This document shows positions 25,858 through 35,333 of a stretch of 64,000 nucleotides of DNA, piece by piece. Both the position numbers and the translations under genes were made by a program. The notes beneath the pieces are model-generated. The model saw only the letters and a program-made list of their open reading frames with translations. It searched no databases and had not been told where the DNA came from. Within the stretch, counting starts at the first letter, position 1; each line of letters begins with the position of its first letter. The stretch comes from Streptomyces sp. NBC_01276 (GTDB taxonomy: Bacteria > Actinomycetota > Actinomycetes > Streptomycetales > Streptomycetaceae): positions 7,872,501 through 7,936,500 of the forward strand of contig NZ_CP108442.1 in the NCBI RefSeq assembly GCF_041435355.1, written 5' to 3'.

Positions 25858-27384
25858 TCAGGTGAGCCGCTCGGTGTCCACGTCCAGGACGAGGACCTCC
25901 CGGTCGGCCGCGACCACCAGGGCCCCCTCGGTGTCGAACGTCAGACCGGTGACCGGGGTCACGGCGACCGGCGTACCGTCCACCGTCGCGCAGGCCATGG
26001 CCGAGAGGCCGCTCGGGTGGCCGACGAGCGCACACCGCGGGGTGCCGGTGCGCAGGTCCCACACGAAGACCTCGTCGCCGTCGTTCCCGGGCAGCCGCGA
26101 CAGTCCGACCGGCTCGCCGTCCACCGCGCCGCACGCCACCTTGAGGGTGCCGGAGCCGGTGACCCGCGTGCGGTGCCCGGTGAAGGCCGCGGTCGCCCGC
26201 CCGGTCGCCGGATCGAGCACCGCGACCCGCCCGCCCAGGGCCGTCACCAGGACCGCGGCGCCGTCGACTTCTCCGCAGGCCATCGCGCCGGATGCGCCCG
26301 CGACCACCGAATGGAGGAAGGGGTTGAGCATTCCACCGGCCGCCCATCGGGGGCGCGCGACCAGACCCTCGTTCAGCGCATCGGCGAGGTCGGCCGCCCC
26401 GTACCGGGCGGCGTCGAGGGCGAGGAGCCGGTGCCGGCGAGCGGGGGAGGCAGTGCGGTGGGCGACGGCGGAGGCCGTGTACACGGCCCGGACGGTGCGG
26501 CCGGCGGCCGTGTGCGCGTGCGGCAGGGCCGGCAGCAGGGTGTCGGGGTCGGAGTGGACCAGGTAGCCGACGTCGGAGAGCAGTGCGTCGAGCCGGCCGG
26601 CGGCCAGGGCGTGCGTGGCCAGGTGGCGCAGTGCGTAGGGATGGGCCCGGGACCAGTCGCGGGTCGCGTCGGTGCCGTAGGGCACGTCGCCGAGGACCTC
26701 GACGAACGCCCGGTGCACCGCACGCGCGACCACGGTTCCCAGGTCCAGCGCGGCCGGGATCCGCCCGGCCGTGGACGGGGCGTTGACGGCGTCCGCGAGC
26801 AGCCGGGGGAGGGCACCGGGGCGTGCCTGCTCGAAGGGGCGGGTCGCGGTGACGATCACCAGGCCGGAATCTCCGGGTCCGGTCCAGTCGCGTTCCATGC
26901 CGTTCAGGGCTGCGGCGGCGGCCTGGTTGCCGCCCGTTCCCGAGTAGCAGGTGTCGAGCACGAGGAGGAGGCGACGCAACGGGGTGTCCATCAGCAGGGC
27001 TTCGGCCAGCCGGACCGTGGGCAGCAGGAAGGCTTCGTCGGCCGGGTCCGCGTCCGCGGCCATGAGGACGTGGCGGCCGTTCTCCAGGATCTGCCCGTGA
27101 CAGCCGAGGTACATCACGACGTGGTCCTCGGGGCGGATCCGCTGCCTGCACAGGGCCCGCAGCAGCTGCGTCAGGTCCGCCTCGGAGGGGTCGATGCCGG
27201 GTTCCGGCAGGAGGCTGTACCCCGGGGTGCGGGTGAACAGCTCGATGATGTCCTTGCGGGCCCCTTCGAGGGACGGCACGTCGAGCCGCGGGTCCCGGCG
27301 GTAGCGGGCGACGGCGGCGGCGACCAGCGGCCGCCGACCACCGGCGGGATCGGGGCCCGGCCCGGGACCGGGGTGGGCCGTCAA
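25858..27384 (-). CDS. Caspase-like (C14) peptidase with short beta-propeller-like C-region
   Basis: 508 aa from a TTG four bases after the stop of an upstream fragment; no clear ribosome site other than GGTGA. The caspase fold covers about 15-200 with catalytic His96 in MYLGCHG and Cys146 in LVLDTCYSG. A helical middle region follows. Residues about 365-508 hold two to three WD-like blades (VAVLDPATGRATAAFTGHRTRV, VFVWDLRTGTPRCALVGH, VVAADREVLVLDVD). Full-length relatives carry a complete seven-blade propeller, so this one looks short. Bacterial caspase-like proteins of this type act in regulated proteolysis or self-killing modules. It is encoded beside a two-component system, but a functional tie is inference. 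Confidence 0.85.
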   Translation of the reverse strand: MTAHPGPGPGPDPAGGRRPLVAAAVARYRRDPRLDVPSLEGARKDIIELFTRTPGYSLLPEPGIDPSEADLTQLLRALCRQRIRPEDHVVMYLGCHGQILENGRHVLMAADADPADEAFLLPTVRLAEALLMDTPLRRLLLVLDTCYSGTGGNQAAAAALNGMERDWTGPGDSGLVIVTATRPFEQARPGALPRLLADAVNAPSTAGRIPAALDLGTVVARAVHRAFVEVLGDVPYGTDATRDWSRAHPYALRHLATHALAAGRLDALLSDVGYLVHSDPDTLLPALPHAHTAAGRTVRAVYTASAVAHRTASPARRHRLLALDAARYGAADLADALNEGLVARPRWAAGGMLNPFLHSVVAGASGAMACGEVDGAAVLVTALGGRVAVLDPATGRATAAFTGHRTRVTGSGTLKVACGAVDGEPVGLSRLPGNDGDEVFVWDLRTGTPRCALVGHPSGLSAMACATVDGTPVAVTPVTGLTFDTEGALVVAADREVLVLDVDTERLT

Positions 27385-27388
27385 GCGG

Positions 27389-27624
27389 TCACCGCAGGCC
27401 GGCCGCCACGGCCTCGCCCGTCCGTCGTTCCGTCAGATACGTCCGGATGCCGTGGGCGTGGGCGCCGTTGTGGGTACGGACGTCGAGGACGCGCGCCCCG
27501 AACCGTGGGCGGAGGTCCTTCTCCAGCGCGACGACGCTGCAACTGCCGGACCACTGCGGGGTATGCGGCGGACCGACGCCCCCGCCGGGCTTTGCGCAGA
27601 ACCGTGGCGGGCCCGCACCGAGCG

Positions 27625-27640
<16 letters not shown>
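27389..27640 (-). pseudogene. Headless ORF fragment upstream of caspase gene
   Basis: An open frame ends at TGA 27389-27391, four bases before the caspase start. It has no ATG, GTG or TTG up to the in-frame stop at 27641. The last 50 codons have strong GC3 bias and read like protein (VVALEKDLRPRFGARVLDVRTHNG, then ERRTGEAVAAGLR). The 5' end lies inside repeat copy 2, so the gene was probably truncated when the repeat boundary formed. Many caspase-like genes are preceded by a small effector-associated protein; I cannot assign this one to a family. Confidence 0.55.
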
Positions 27641-27793
<153 letters not shown>

Positions 27794-27919
27794 GTGTGGG
27801 TGCTCCGTCGAGGGGAGCCGTCCGGGGAGCGGTGCGTCCGCTGTCCCCTGCTCCTCGCGCGCCGCCGACTACGATGCGTGGCATCGGCGGGGCAGGGCGG
27901 CGGGGCGGAGGGGTGGCGC

Positions 27920-28921
27920 GTGAGCGGGTACGGCGCGGGCGGGTACGGGGATCCGGCGGGCGGTGCGGCCGGCCCGACGCCGGCGGGACGGCCCGCCCAG
28001 GGCGCCCCGCCGGACCGGCAGGGGTACCCGTACCCGTACTCGTACCCGGCCCCGCAGACGGGATCCCCGTACGCGCAGCCGGTTCCGCCACAGGGACACC
28101 CTTACAACCCGGGCCCTTACAACCCGGGCCCTTACAACCCCTACGCCCCGTACGTGCCGCCGCCCGTCGAGCCCTCCCGGGGCAGGAAGATCCTGCGCGC
28201 GGTCCTCAATCCGCTGTACGCCGCTCAGCGGACCTTCCGTCCGTCACGTCGCGGGATCGTGCACGATCCACAGGTGCGCCGTCTCCAACTCTGGCGGACC
28301 GCACTGGGGCTGGCCGCCTGGGTGGGCCTGACGCTCACCTACAAGGCCGTCGTCGGCACCGACGAGGTCAAGGCGCTGGCGGACGACCGCTTCGACCAGA
28401 GCTGGTCCAGCGTCCTGGTTCTGGTCTGCACCTTCCCCGTCGTCGTGGGCGGCTTCGTGGCCGCCGCCAGGGGCGGGCTGCGGCGCGTGTACCTGCGACG
28501 GGCCCTGCGCCCACTCGGCGCGGTGACGGCCATCATGGTGTCCATGGGCACCTCGGCGCTCGCGATGGCCCCGGAACTGGCGGGTCTGCGCGATGCCGTC
28601 GGGCTGCCCGGAAAGATCGTCATCGCGGTGCTGTGCCTGTGGTCGATCGGGTTCGCGCTGTACGGCATCGGCCTTTCGCTCGTCCACGTCTTCCGTACCG
28701 CCGACATCCACGAGGTGGTGCCGCCCGTCCTCGCGGGTGTCCTGGTGTGGGAGATGGCGCTGCTGGACGTGGTCACGGGTGCCTATCCGCAGGTCCCGGC
28801 GGGGGTCCGGGCGGTCTTCGTCCTCGGCGCGCCCGTCACCGTCACGGCCCTGTCCTGGTGGGAGTTGCGCCGCCTGCGCCGTCATCACGGACTGACGGTC
28901 CGGGGAGCGCTCGGGCGCTGA
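27920..28921 (+). CDS. Membrane protein with Pro/Tyr-rich N-terminal tail
   Basis: 333 aa from a GTG preceded by GGAGGGG at 7-bp spacing. Residues 1-85 are a disordered Gly/Pro/Tyr tail, including three tandem YNPGP units encoded by 15-bp DNA repeats near 28100-28140. From about residue 125 there are six to seven hydrophobic helices. No motif identifies a substrate. Such tails are common in actinobacterial envelope proteins and may bind partners. Function unknown. Confidence 0.78.
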   Translation: MSGYGAGGYGDPAGGAAGPTPAGRPAQGAPPDRQGYPYPYSYPAPQTGSPYAQPVPPQGHPYNPGPYNPGPYNPYAPYVPPPVEPSRGRKILRAVLNPLYAAQRTFRPSRRGIVHDPQVRRLQLWRTALGLAAWVGLTLTYKAVVGTDEVKALADDRFDQSWSSVLVLVCTFPVVVGGFVAAARGGLRRVYLRRALRPLGAVTAIMVSMGTSALAMAPELAGLRDAVGLPGKIVIAVLCLWSIGFALYGIGLSLVHVFRTADIHEVVPPVLAGVLVWEMALLDVVTGAYPQVPAGVRAVFVLGAPVTVTALSWWELRRLRRHHGLTVRGALGR

Positions 28922-29087
28922 CGGCCTGACAGCGGGGGCGCCCCGGAGATGCCACCACCGCGTGTAGCGGTGCGGTGGCCCCGCACGTCCCGTAGGCCCG
29001 GACGCGATCCGCTCCGTACGACGCCACGCCCGGCCGTGCGCGGCGGTGCGCGGCGGTTGTGGGCCGGCGCCGACGCCTGCCGGGGCG

Positions 29088-29723
29088 TCAGCCGGGAAGG
29101 GCGTCGGCCAGGCCCGCGCCGAGGAGCAGGAAGGCCCGGTCGGCGGCGGCGACGGCCTCGGGGTACACCTCGTCGGCCGGTCGGCCCGCCTGCACCTGGT
29201 CGCTGTTGCGGTCGGCGAGGGCGCGCAGGACGGTGATGACCTGCACCGAGGCGAGCCGCGCGGTGAGCTCGTCCGCGCCGGCCTCCTCCAGTGCCTCGGC
29301 GAGGGCGGCGATGCTGCGTCCGGCGTACCGGAGCAGCCGCTCGCTGAGGCTCGCCGTCGTGCTGAGCAGCCGGGCGAAGGCCAGGGCGTCCGGGTCGGAG
29401 GTGAGCCCGGTGACGGGGTCCCGCCGGGCCAGGGCGTCGAGCTCGTGGGCGTGCAGGGCGGCCAGTGGGCTGGTGCCGGCCGGGCGGGCGCGGACCACGC
29501 GGGCCGATTCGTCCTCGTGGTCGGCGAACTGCTGCAGGACGAGGTCTTCCTTGGTCGGGAAGTAGGTGAACAGCGTGCGCTTGGAGACCTCGGCGGCCTC
29601 GGCGATCTCCACGATCGACACGTCGTCGAAACCGCGGCTCAGGAACAGCCGCAGCGCCGCTTCGAAGATCGTCTGCCGGGTGCGCTGCTTCTTGCGTTCC
29701 CGCAGCCCAAGTTGCTCAGTCAT
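29088..29723 (-). CDS. TetR-family repressor of the adjacent monooxygenase
   Basis: 211 aa. The N-terminal HTH reads RQTIFEAALRLFLSRGFDDVSIVEIAEAAEVSKRTLFTYFPTKEDLV, a complete TetR domain. The C-terminal ligand-binding region is helical and unassigned. The gene is divergent from a flavin monooxygenase with 88 bp between starts and an operator over its -10 region. This is the usual arrangement for a substrate-induced detoxification or tailoring enzyme. Confidence 0.92.
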   Translation of the reverse strand: MTEQLGLRERKKQRTRQTIFEAALRLFLSRGFDDVSIVEIAEAAEVSKRTLFTYFPTKEDLVLQQFADHEDESARVVRARPAGTSPLAALHAHELDALARRDPVTGLTSDPDALAFARLLSTTASLSERLLRYAGRSIAALAEALEEAGADELTARLASVQVITVLRALADRNSDQVQAGRPADEVYPEAVAAADRAFLLLGAGLADALPG

Positions 29724-29766
29724 GCGCCCACGATAGCAATGGGGATACCGAGGAGAAACTTGCACC

Positions 29767-29784
29767 TGGTATAGTTCTCTACCA
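29767..29784. promoter_or_regulatory. TetR operator over the monooxygenase -10 box
   Basis: TGGTA and TACCA arms are separated by 8 bp. The likely -10 TATAGT (29770-29775) lies within the dyad, so TetR binding would block the monooxygenase promoter directly. Confidence 0.65.
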
Positions 29785-29811
29785 AGTGAAGGAATCGTCC
29801 TTGGAGGCTCC

Positions 29812-31341
29812 ATGAACGTGCAGGTCACCGGTGTCATCGTCGTCGGGGCCGGCGGCGCCGGACTCACGCTCGCCACCGAACTCGCCCTCGTCGGCGTACC
29901 GGCCGTCGTGCTGGACCGGCTGCCCGGCCGCAACCTCCAGTCCCGCGCCGGGGCGATCCAGCCCCGGACCGCCGAGATGCTCGCGCTGCGCGGCCTGCTG
30001 GACGACGCGCTCGGACGCTCGATCGACTACCGGCTGGTCGGCGGCCACTTCGCGGGACTGCCCGTCCCCCTGGACTACGCGGCGTGGGACACCCGCTATC
30101 CGCACCCGGTCCTGCTCCCGCAGGACCAGCTGGAGGCGGTGCTGGAGGACCGGCTCACCGAGCTCGGCGGTCAGGTGCTCAGGGAGCACCGGCTGACCGG
30201 CCTGGAGCAGGACGCCGACGGCGTCACGATCGCCGTGACCGGGCCGGGCGGGGACCTGTCCCTGCGGGGCCGCTACCTCGTCGCGTGCGACGGCGCCCAC
30301 AGCAGCGTGCGCAAGATCATCGGAGCCGATTTCCCCGGCGAGGCCGCCACCGTCCGCATGGCCACCGCCGATCTGCTGCTCACCGGGGACGTGGACGACA
30401 GCTCCGCCGGACACATCAGCTCGCGGATCCACACCACGCCCCAGGGCCATTTCGCCATGATCACGCCCCTGGCGAACGGACTTCACAAGATCATCTTTAG
30501 TGGCCCCCGGACCATGCTGGCCGAGCGCGACGCCCCGGTGACGGCCGAGGAGGTCCGCGAGGTGCTGCGCGCCACCCACGGTGGGGCGCTCGACGTCGCC
30601 GAGATCCGCTACGCCTCCAGGTTCAGCAACGCCAGCAGGCAGCTGGAGCACTACCGCCACGGTCGCGTGTTCTTCGCCGGTGACTCCGCGCACATCCACT
30701 CCCCGGCCGGAGGCCAGGGGCTCAACCTCGGCGTGCAGGACGCGTTCAACCTCGGCTGGAAGCTCGCCGCCGTCCTGCGCGGCGATGCGGGCGAGGAGCT
30801 GCTGGACACCTACCAGACCGAGCGGCACCCCGTCGCCGCGCGGGTGCTCGCCCTCACCCGGGCGCAGGGGGTGGTCATGGGGCCGCAGCGCGACGGCGGT
30901 CTGGGCGAGCTGCGCGACGTGCTCACCGACCTCCTGCGCCTGCCCGACGCCAACCGGTACATGGCCGGTGTGATGGCCGGGCTCGACCTCTGCCTCCCGT
31001 CTCCCGACGCCTCGGCCCATCCGCTGCTCGGCCTGCGGATGCCCGACCTCGACCTCGTCGTCGACGGCGAGCGGGTCCGGTTCAGCCACCTGACGCGCTC
31101 CGGACGCGGCATCCTGCTCAACCTCACCGACGCCCCGCTCGCCGTCGCGGCTCCCTGGAGCGACCGGGTCACCCACGTGCGTGCCCGGGCGGAATCCGGC
31201 GAGACCGACGCCGAGGCCATACTCGTCCGCCCCGACGGCTACGTCTGCTGGGCCGGAGGCGCCGGTCTCACCGAGACGCTCACCCGCTGGTTCGGCCCCG
31301 GCGACCTCGTGGCCGCTGGGATCGTGGGGGAGTCCGGCTGA
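29812..31341 (+). CDS. FAD-dependent aromatic monooxygenase (PheA/TfdB-like)
   Basis: 509 aa with GGAGG just before the ATG. The dinucleotide-binding motif is VVGAGGAGLTLATELAL. The second FAD motif is FFAGDSAHIHSPAGGQGLNLGVQDAFNLGWKL-type, shown in parts, and CDGAHSSVR is the DG motif. The C-terminal thioredoxin-like region of this family is present. It likely hydroxylates a polyketide or aromatic compound. Controlled by the divergent TetR. Confidence 0.92.
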   Translation: MNVQVTGVIVVGAGGAGLTLATELALVGVPAVVLDRLPGRNLQSRAGAIQPRTAEMLALRGLLDDALGRSIDYRLVGGHFAGLPVPLDYAAWDTRYPHPVLLPQDQLEAVLEDRLTELGGQVLREHRLTGLEQDADGVTIAVTGPGGDLSLRGRYLVACDGAHSSVRKIIGADFPGEAATVRMATADLLLTGDVDDSSAGHISSRIHTTPQGHFAMITPLANGLHKIIFSGPRTMLAERDAPVTAEEVREVLRATHGGALDVAEIRYASRFSNASRQLEHYRHGRVFFAGDSAHIHSPAGGQGLNLGVQDAFNLGWKLAAVLRGDAGEELLDTYQTERHPVAARVLALTRAQGVVMGPQRDGGLGELRDVLTDLLRLPDANRYMAGVMAGLDLCLPSPDASAHPLLGLRMPDLDLVVDGERVRFSHLTRSGRGILLNLTDAPLAVAAPWSDRVTHVRARAESGETDAEAILVRPDGYVCWAGGAGLTETLTRWFGPGDLVAAGIVGESG

Positions 31342-31525
31342 GGGCCTTCGAGCGGGTCGGCGCGGTGGCGGTGAAGCGGTACCGCCCCGACGGACCCGTC
31401 ACCCACGAAGGCCCGGGCCCGCTCGCCGGTCACGACCGGGACGGGTGAACGCCCTGTGCATGCGCGGTGTCCGGGGAAGTCCCCGCACACCGGTGCCCGC
31501 CCCGGCGGTACTCCGCGCGAGCCGC

Positions 31526-32539
31526 TCAGTAGGGCCGGGCCCGCTTCGCGAAGGCCGGCGACAGCTCGTTCTGCGCGGCGCGCGGGAAGGCGACGGTGTC
31601 GGGGTTCCCGTCCGAGACGTACCGGCTCTTTCCGGCGGCGAGCTTGTCCAGCCAGCGCGAAGAACCGAACTCGGCATCCTCGTCCTTCGGCCCCGCCGAG
31701 CGGATCCGGGGGATCGCACCGGGGGTGAAGGCCTTCGCGAAAGGCGAGACCGACGGGTTGGCCCCCACGAGGTACACCCCGTCGTAGCGGTAGCCCGTTC
31801 CCCGCGCGGCCACCCCGGCCGGCTCGGGCATGGCGCCGAAGGGCAGCGCGAGCGAGGTGACCCGCGTCCCGGGTGCGGCCTTCTCGATCGCCTGCTGGCC
31901 GGCCGAGATCGCCCTCGCGGCGCCCGCCTGGTCCAGTGAGCGCAGGTTCTCATGACGGTCGGTGTGGTTGGCGACCTCGTACCCGTGCCCCTTCAGCCAG
32001 GTCAGGGCCTTGGCGGAGCCCGTGGCCGAGAAGGCGTCCGCGTTGACGAAGAAGGTCGCCACCGGCTTGAACGCGGGGTACTTCTTCGCGGTCTCCGCCA
32101 GGATGGCGACGGCGGTGTCCGGGGCCGGGGCGCCGTCCGCGCCGAGCCGCACCTGACTGTTCGTCGAGTCGTCGAAGGTGAGGACCACCGGGTGGGCGCC
32201 GGCCGGGATGTCGATGCGGCCCGTCTGGAAGTCACCTGCCGTCACCGGCACGTAGTGCTCCCGCGCGAGGCGCTCCAGCTCGGCCCGGAAATCGGCCGGT
32301 GTGCGGTCGTAGACGCTGTTCGGCTTCGCGGTGAGCTGGTGGTACATCAGCACCGGCACCTGGCCGAGTTCGTTGGCGCCGATCTCCGCCGGGTCCTTCG
32401 CGGCGGCGGGGCCGACCGCCGCCTGCGAGGCGGTCGTACGGGCTTGCCCGGTGGCCGTGGACGGCCCCGTGGAACAGCCGGTGGCGAGCAGGGCGGCGGC
32501 GCCCGCCAGGGCGCCGAGTGGGACGAGCGGGTGGCGCAT
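31526..32539 (-). CDS. Polysaccharide deacetylase lipoprotein (NodB family)
   Basis: 337 aa, lipobox LLATGC. The NodB domain shows PVLMYHQLT, the first acidic motif VVLTFDDSTNSQ, and NHTDRHENL as the metal His motif, with the later LALPFGAMPEP. It probably de-N-acetylates a cell-wall or exported glycan at the outer face of the membrane. The divergent DUF4015 protein suggests joint action on the same polymer. Confidence 0.88.
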   Translation of the reverse strand: MRHPLVPLGALAGAAALLATGCSTGPSTATGQARTTASQAAVGPAAAKDPAEIGANELGQVPVLMYHQLTAKPNSVYDRTPADFRAELERLAREHYVPVTAGDFQTGRIDIPAGAHPVVLTFDDSTNSQVRLGADGAPAPDTAVAILAETAKKYPAFKPVATFFVNADAFSATGSAKALTWLKGHGYEVANHTDRHENLRSLDQAGAARAISAGQQAIEKAAPGTRVTSLALPFGAMPEPAGVAARGTGYRYDGVYLVGANPSVSPFAKAFTPGAIPRIRSAGPKDEDAEFGSSRWLDKLAAGKSRYVSDGNPDTVAFPRAAQNELSPAFAKRARPY

Positions 32540-32749
32540 CAGGAGCCCTTCCGAAAGGTGGGTGACGCGCCATACCTACCGGCGAAGAGAGCCCCGGTAC
32601 CGCACTGTCCCCTGCATGGCGTAGCCGCCACGCCGAAGGCGAGCCGGGCCGTTCGTGTGAAATATCGGCGGAACCAGTCGACCGGCACACGCAGCGGCAA
32701 TGAATGGAGGCAACATCCGGCCCGCACCCCCGGCACGAAGGACGTCACG

Positions 32750-34375
32750 ATGCCCCGCACCCGCATACCGCGCTCCGGCCCCTCCCGCAGTCTCCGCCGC
32801 CCGGCACGCCGCGGCGCCCTCATAGCGACGACCGGGGCGCTCGCCCTGGCCGGGGCGGGCGTCGGAGCCTGGACGTTCCTCGCGCCGGGTCCGGGCATCC
32901 AGGGCGTGAGCGACGGCGTCGTTCTCGACGCACGCGCGGCCGCACAGGTCAGCGCCTATCTCGCCGCAGGCGCGTCCGGCGGCGGAAACGGGCCGCACGC
33001 CACCCTGGACGGCGCGGCGGTCCCCCTCACCGCCGAAGGCGCCCGCCTGAGGATCGGCCTCCCGCACCTCAAGGAAGGCCGGCACACCCTGGTGGTGGCG
33101 GGCGGCAGCAGCCTCCCCTTCGCCTCGTACCGCAAGGTCGTGGGCTTCAGCGTGGACACCACCCCGCCGGAGCTGAAGGTGGCCGACCCCGTGATCAAGA
33201 ACGCCGCCGCCCCCGTGACCATCACGGGCAACGCCTCCGGTGACGCCGACGTGAGCGTCAACGGCAAGAAGGTCCCCGTCGACAAGGCCGGTGCCTTCAA
33301 GGCCACGGTGCCGAAGGGCACGCCGCTGGTCACGGTCAAGGCGGTGGACCGCGCCGGAAACACCACCACCAAGGACGTGTCCGCCCGCGGGCGCCGTCCC
33401 ATGATCCGTGCCGCGCACATCACCGCCATCGGCTGGGGCGACGACACGCTCCGCGGCGGCATCCTCGCCCTGGTCCGCAGCGGCAAGCTCAACGCCGTCG
33501 AGCTGGACGTCAAGGACGAGGACGGCGAGGTCGGGTACGCGTCCCAGGTGCCGCTGGCCCGCCGGATCGGCGCGGCCAAGGGCTACTACGACGCCCGCAA
33601 GGCGATCGCCGAGATCCACGCCGCCGGCGCCCAGGTCATCGGCCGCATCGTGGCCTTCCGCGACCCCAAGCTCGCCGCGGCCGCCTGGAAGGCCGGCGAG
33701 CAGGACCAGCTCGTGCTGACCCCGTCGGGGCAGCCGTACGACGGCGGCCACTACGGCGCCCTGTCCTTCACGAACTTCGCGAACCCCACGGTCCGCAAGT
33801 ACAACCAGGACCTCGCCGTCGAAGCGGCCCGGCTCGGCTTCGACGACGTCCTCTACGACTACGTGCGCCGGCCGGACGGCCCGCTGTCGCACATGCGCTT
33901 CCCGGGCATCGGCACCGCCACGCCCGAGCAGTCCATCACCTCGTTCGTCGCCGACACCCGGACCGCGCTGCGTCCCCACGCCAAGTACCTCGGCGTCTCG
34001 GTCTTCGGCATCGCCGCGACCCGGCCCACCGAGATCGCACAGGACATCGGCGCCCTGGTCAAGGTGACCGACTACGTCGCGCCGATGGTCTACCCGTCCC
34101 ACTGGGCGCCGGGGGAGTACGGCGTCGCACAGCCCGACACTTCCCCGTACGCGATCGTGCAGCGTTCGCTCGCCGACTTCGCCCGCCAGGCGAAGGGCAC
34201 GCAGACCGAGATCGTCCCGTGGCTGCAGGACTTCTCGATGGGCAGCGCCTACGGGCCGGCCGAGGTGGCCGCCCAGATCAAGGCCGCCGAAGCCAACAAG
34301 ATGAGCTCCTTCATCCTCTGGAACGCCGGCGCCCGCTACCAGGGCGCGGCGCTCCAGCAGATCGCCAAGCGCTGA
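32750..34375 (+). CDS. DUF4015 putative glycoside hydrolase, exported
   Basis: 541 aa from the ATG at 32750. A twin-basic N-terminus and hydrophobic stretch (about 22-45) give export or an N-terminal anchor. An Ig-like domain (about 60-215) precedes the DUF4015 TIM-barrel: VELDVKDEDGEVGYASQVPLA, VIGRIVAFRDPKLA, FDDVLYDYVRRPDG, LGVSVFGIA, DYVAPMVYPSHW, FILWNAG. The family resembles polysaccharide-cleaving enzymes linked to exopolysaccharide clusters. Divergent from a NodB deacetylase. Confidence 0.88.
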   Translation: MPRTRIPRSGPSRSLRRPARRGALIATTGALALAGAGVGAWTFLAPGPGIQGVSDGVVLDARAAAQVSAYLAAGASGGGNGPHATLDGAAVPLTAEGARLRIGLPHLKEGRHTLVVAGGSSLPFASYRKVVGFSVDTTPPELKVADPVIKNAAAPVTITGNASGDADVSVNGKKVPVDKAGAFKATVPKGTPLVTVKAVDRAGNTTTKDVSARGRRPMIRAAHITAIGWGDDTLRGGILALVRSGKLNAVELDVKDEDGEVGYASQVPLARRIGAAKGYYDARKAIAEIHAAGAQVIGRIVAFRDPKLAAAAWKAGEQDQLVLTPSGQPYDGGHYGALSFTNFANPTVRKYNQDLAVEAARLGFDDVLYDYVRRPDGPLSHMRFPGIGTATPEQSITSFVADTRTALRPHAKYLGVSVFGIAATRPTEIAQDIGALVKVTDYVAPMVYPSHWAPGEYGVAQPDTSPYAIVQRSLADFARQAKGTQTEIVPWLQDFSMGSAYGPAEVAAQIKAAEANKMSSFILWNAGARYQGAALQQIAKR

Positions 34376-34382
34376 CAGGGCC

Positions 34383-34419
34383 CGGCAGGAGGCCGGGCAG
34401 GAGGCCGGGCAGGAGGCGG
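34383..34419. repeat. 12-bp tandem repeat
   Basis: About three copies of CGGGCAGGAGGC lie between the convergent DUF4015 and SDR genes. Confidence 0.75.
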
Positions 34420-34451
34420 GTCCCCGGCTCCGGGGGCCCGCCGAAGCGCGT

Positions 34452-35240
34452 TCAGGCCTTGAGGATCCGTCCCGACACCGCCAGGGTGAGGCGCCGCGGC
34501 GTGAGGGCGGAGGCGAGGGCGGACACGCGGTTGGCGAGGCCGGCGACGATGCTGGGCGGGGTCTTGCCGCGCTCCAGCGCCCGGCGCGTGGCGGTCACGA
34601 CCTGCTCCGGGGTGGCCATCCGGCCGACGGCCGCGTCGCGGCTGCCGACGACCTCGAAGAACTCCGTGCTGACCGGACCCGGCGATACGGCGAGCACCCG
34701 CAGCGGAGAGGAACGGGTCTCGTAGCCGACGGCCTCGGTGAAGCTCAGGACGAAGGCCTTGGTGGCGCCGTAGACCGCCATCGCAGGGGTCGGCTGGTAC
34801 GCCGCCGCGCTCGCGACGGTGACCAGCGCGCCCCGGCCGTCGGCCGCGAGATCGGGCAGGAAGGCCCGGGTGAGCTCGGCGACGGCCACGACGTTCAGCT
34901 GGATCATCTCGTTGATCTGCGAGACGTCCTTCCGGACGAAGGGGCCGTGGCTGCCGAACCCTGCGTTGTTGACGAGGGTGTGGACCGTGATCCCGCGGGC
35001 GTCGAGCTCCGCGCGCAGTGCGGCCGCGGCACCGGGCAGGGCGAGGTCGGCGGCGACCACGTGGGCCGTGACGCCGTAGCGCTTCTCCAGATCCGCCGCG
35101 AGCCCTTCGAGCCGGTCGAGGCGGCGGGCCACGAGTACGAGGTCCGCTCCGCGCTCGGCCCACTGGCGGGCGAACTCGACACCGAGACCGGCGCTTGCCC
35201 CGGTGATCAGGGCCACGGTTCCCTGGTATGTCATAGGCAT
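34452..35240 (-). CDS. Short-chain dehydrogenase/reductase
   Basis: 262 aa. NAD(P)-binding ITGASAGLGVEFARQ, NNAG at the end of strand 4, catalytic Ser in VASAAAYQ and YxxxK as YGATKAF. The C-terminal region resembles SDRs of the DltE/YqjQ group with a membrane-associating helix. The start at 35240 has a distant GGAG; 35234 is an alternative. A well-formed promoter lies upstream with a TetR operator over its -35. Confidence 0.9.
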   Translation of the reverse strand: MPMTYQGTVALITGASAGLGVEFARQWAERGADLVLVARRLDRLEGLAADLEKRYGVTAHVVAADLALPGAAAALRAELDARGITVHTLVNNAGFGSHGPFVRKDVSQINEMIQLNVVAVAELTRAFLPDLAADGRGALVTVASAAAYQPTPAMAVYGATKAFVLSFTEAVGYETRSSPLRVLAVSPGPVSTEFFEVVGSRDAAVGRMATPEQVVTATRRALERGKTPPSIVAGLANRVSALASALTPRRLTLAVSGRILKA

Positions 35241-35276
35241 CGTCGGCTGCTCCGTTTCCACGTGTTGACGGTCTCG

Positions 35277-35311
35277 AATGTAGGCGGCGCCACCATTGTA
35301 GTCAATGACAA
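35277..35311 (-). promoter_or_regulatory. SDR promoter with overlapping TetR operator
   Basis: On the minus strand, -35 TTGACT (35300-35305) and -10 TACATT (35277-35282) are separated by exactly 17 bp. A dyad, TTGT then ACAA around 8 bp (35296-35311), covers the -35. The TetR protein encoded 23 bp away is the likely repressor. Confidence 0.75.
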
Positions 35312-35333
35312 CATCAGGAGAGGGGAGCCCGCC

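Noticed and set aside
31342..31525. Short coding-like frame after the monooxygenase (LRAFERVGAVAVKRY...)
   Set aside because: No start or ribosome site, and only about 37 codons; probably a remnant, not assigned.
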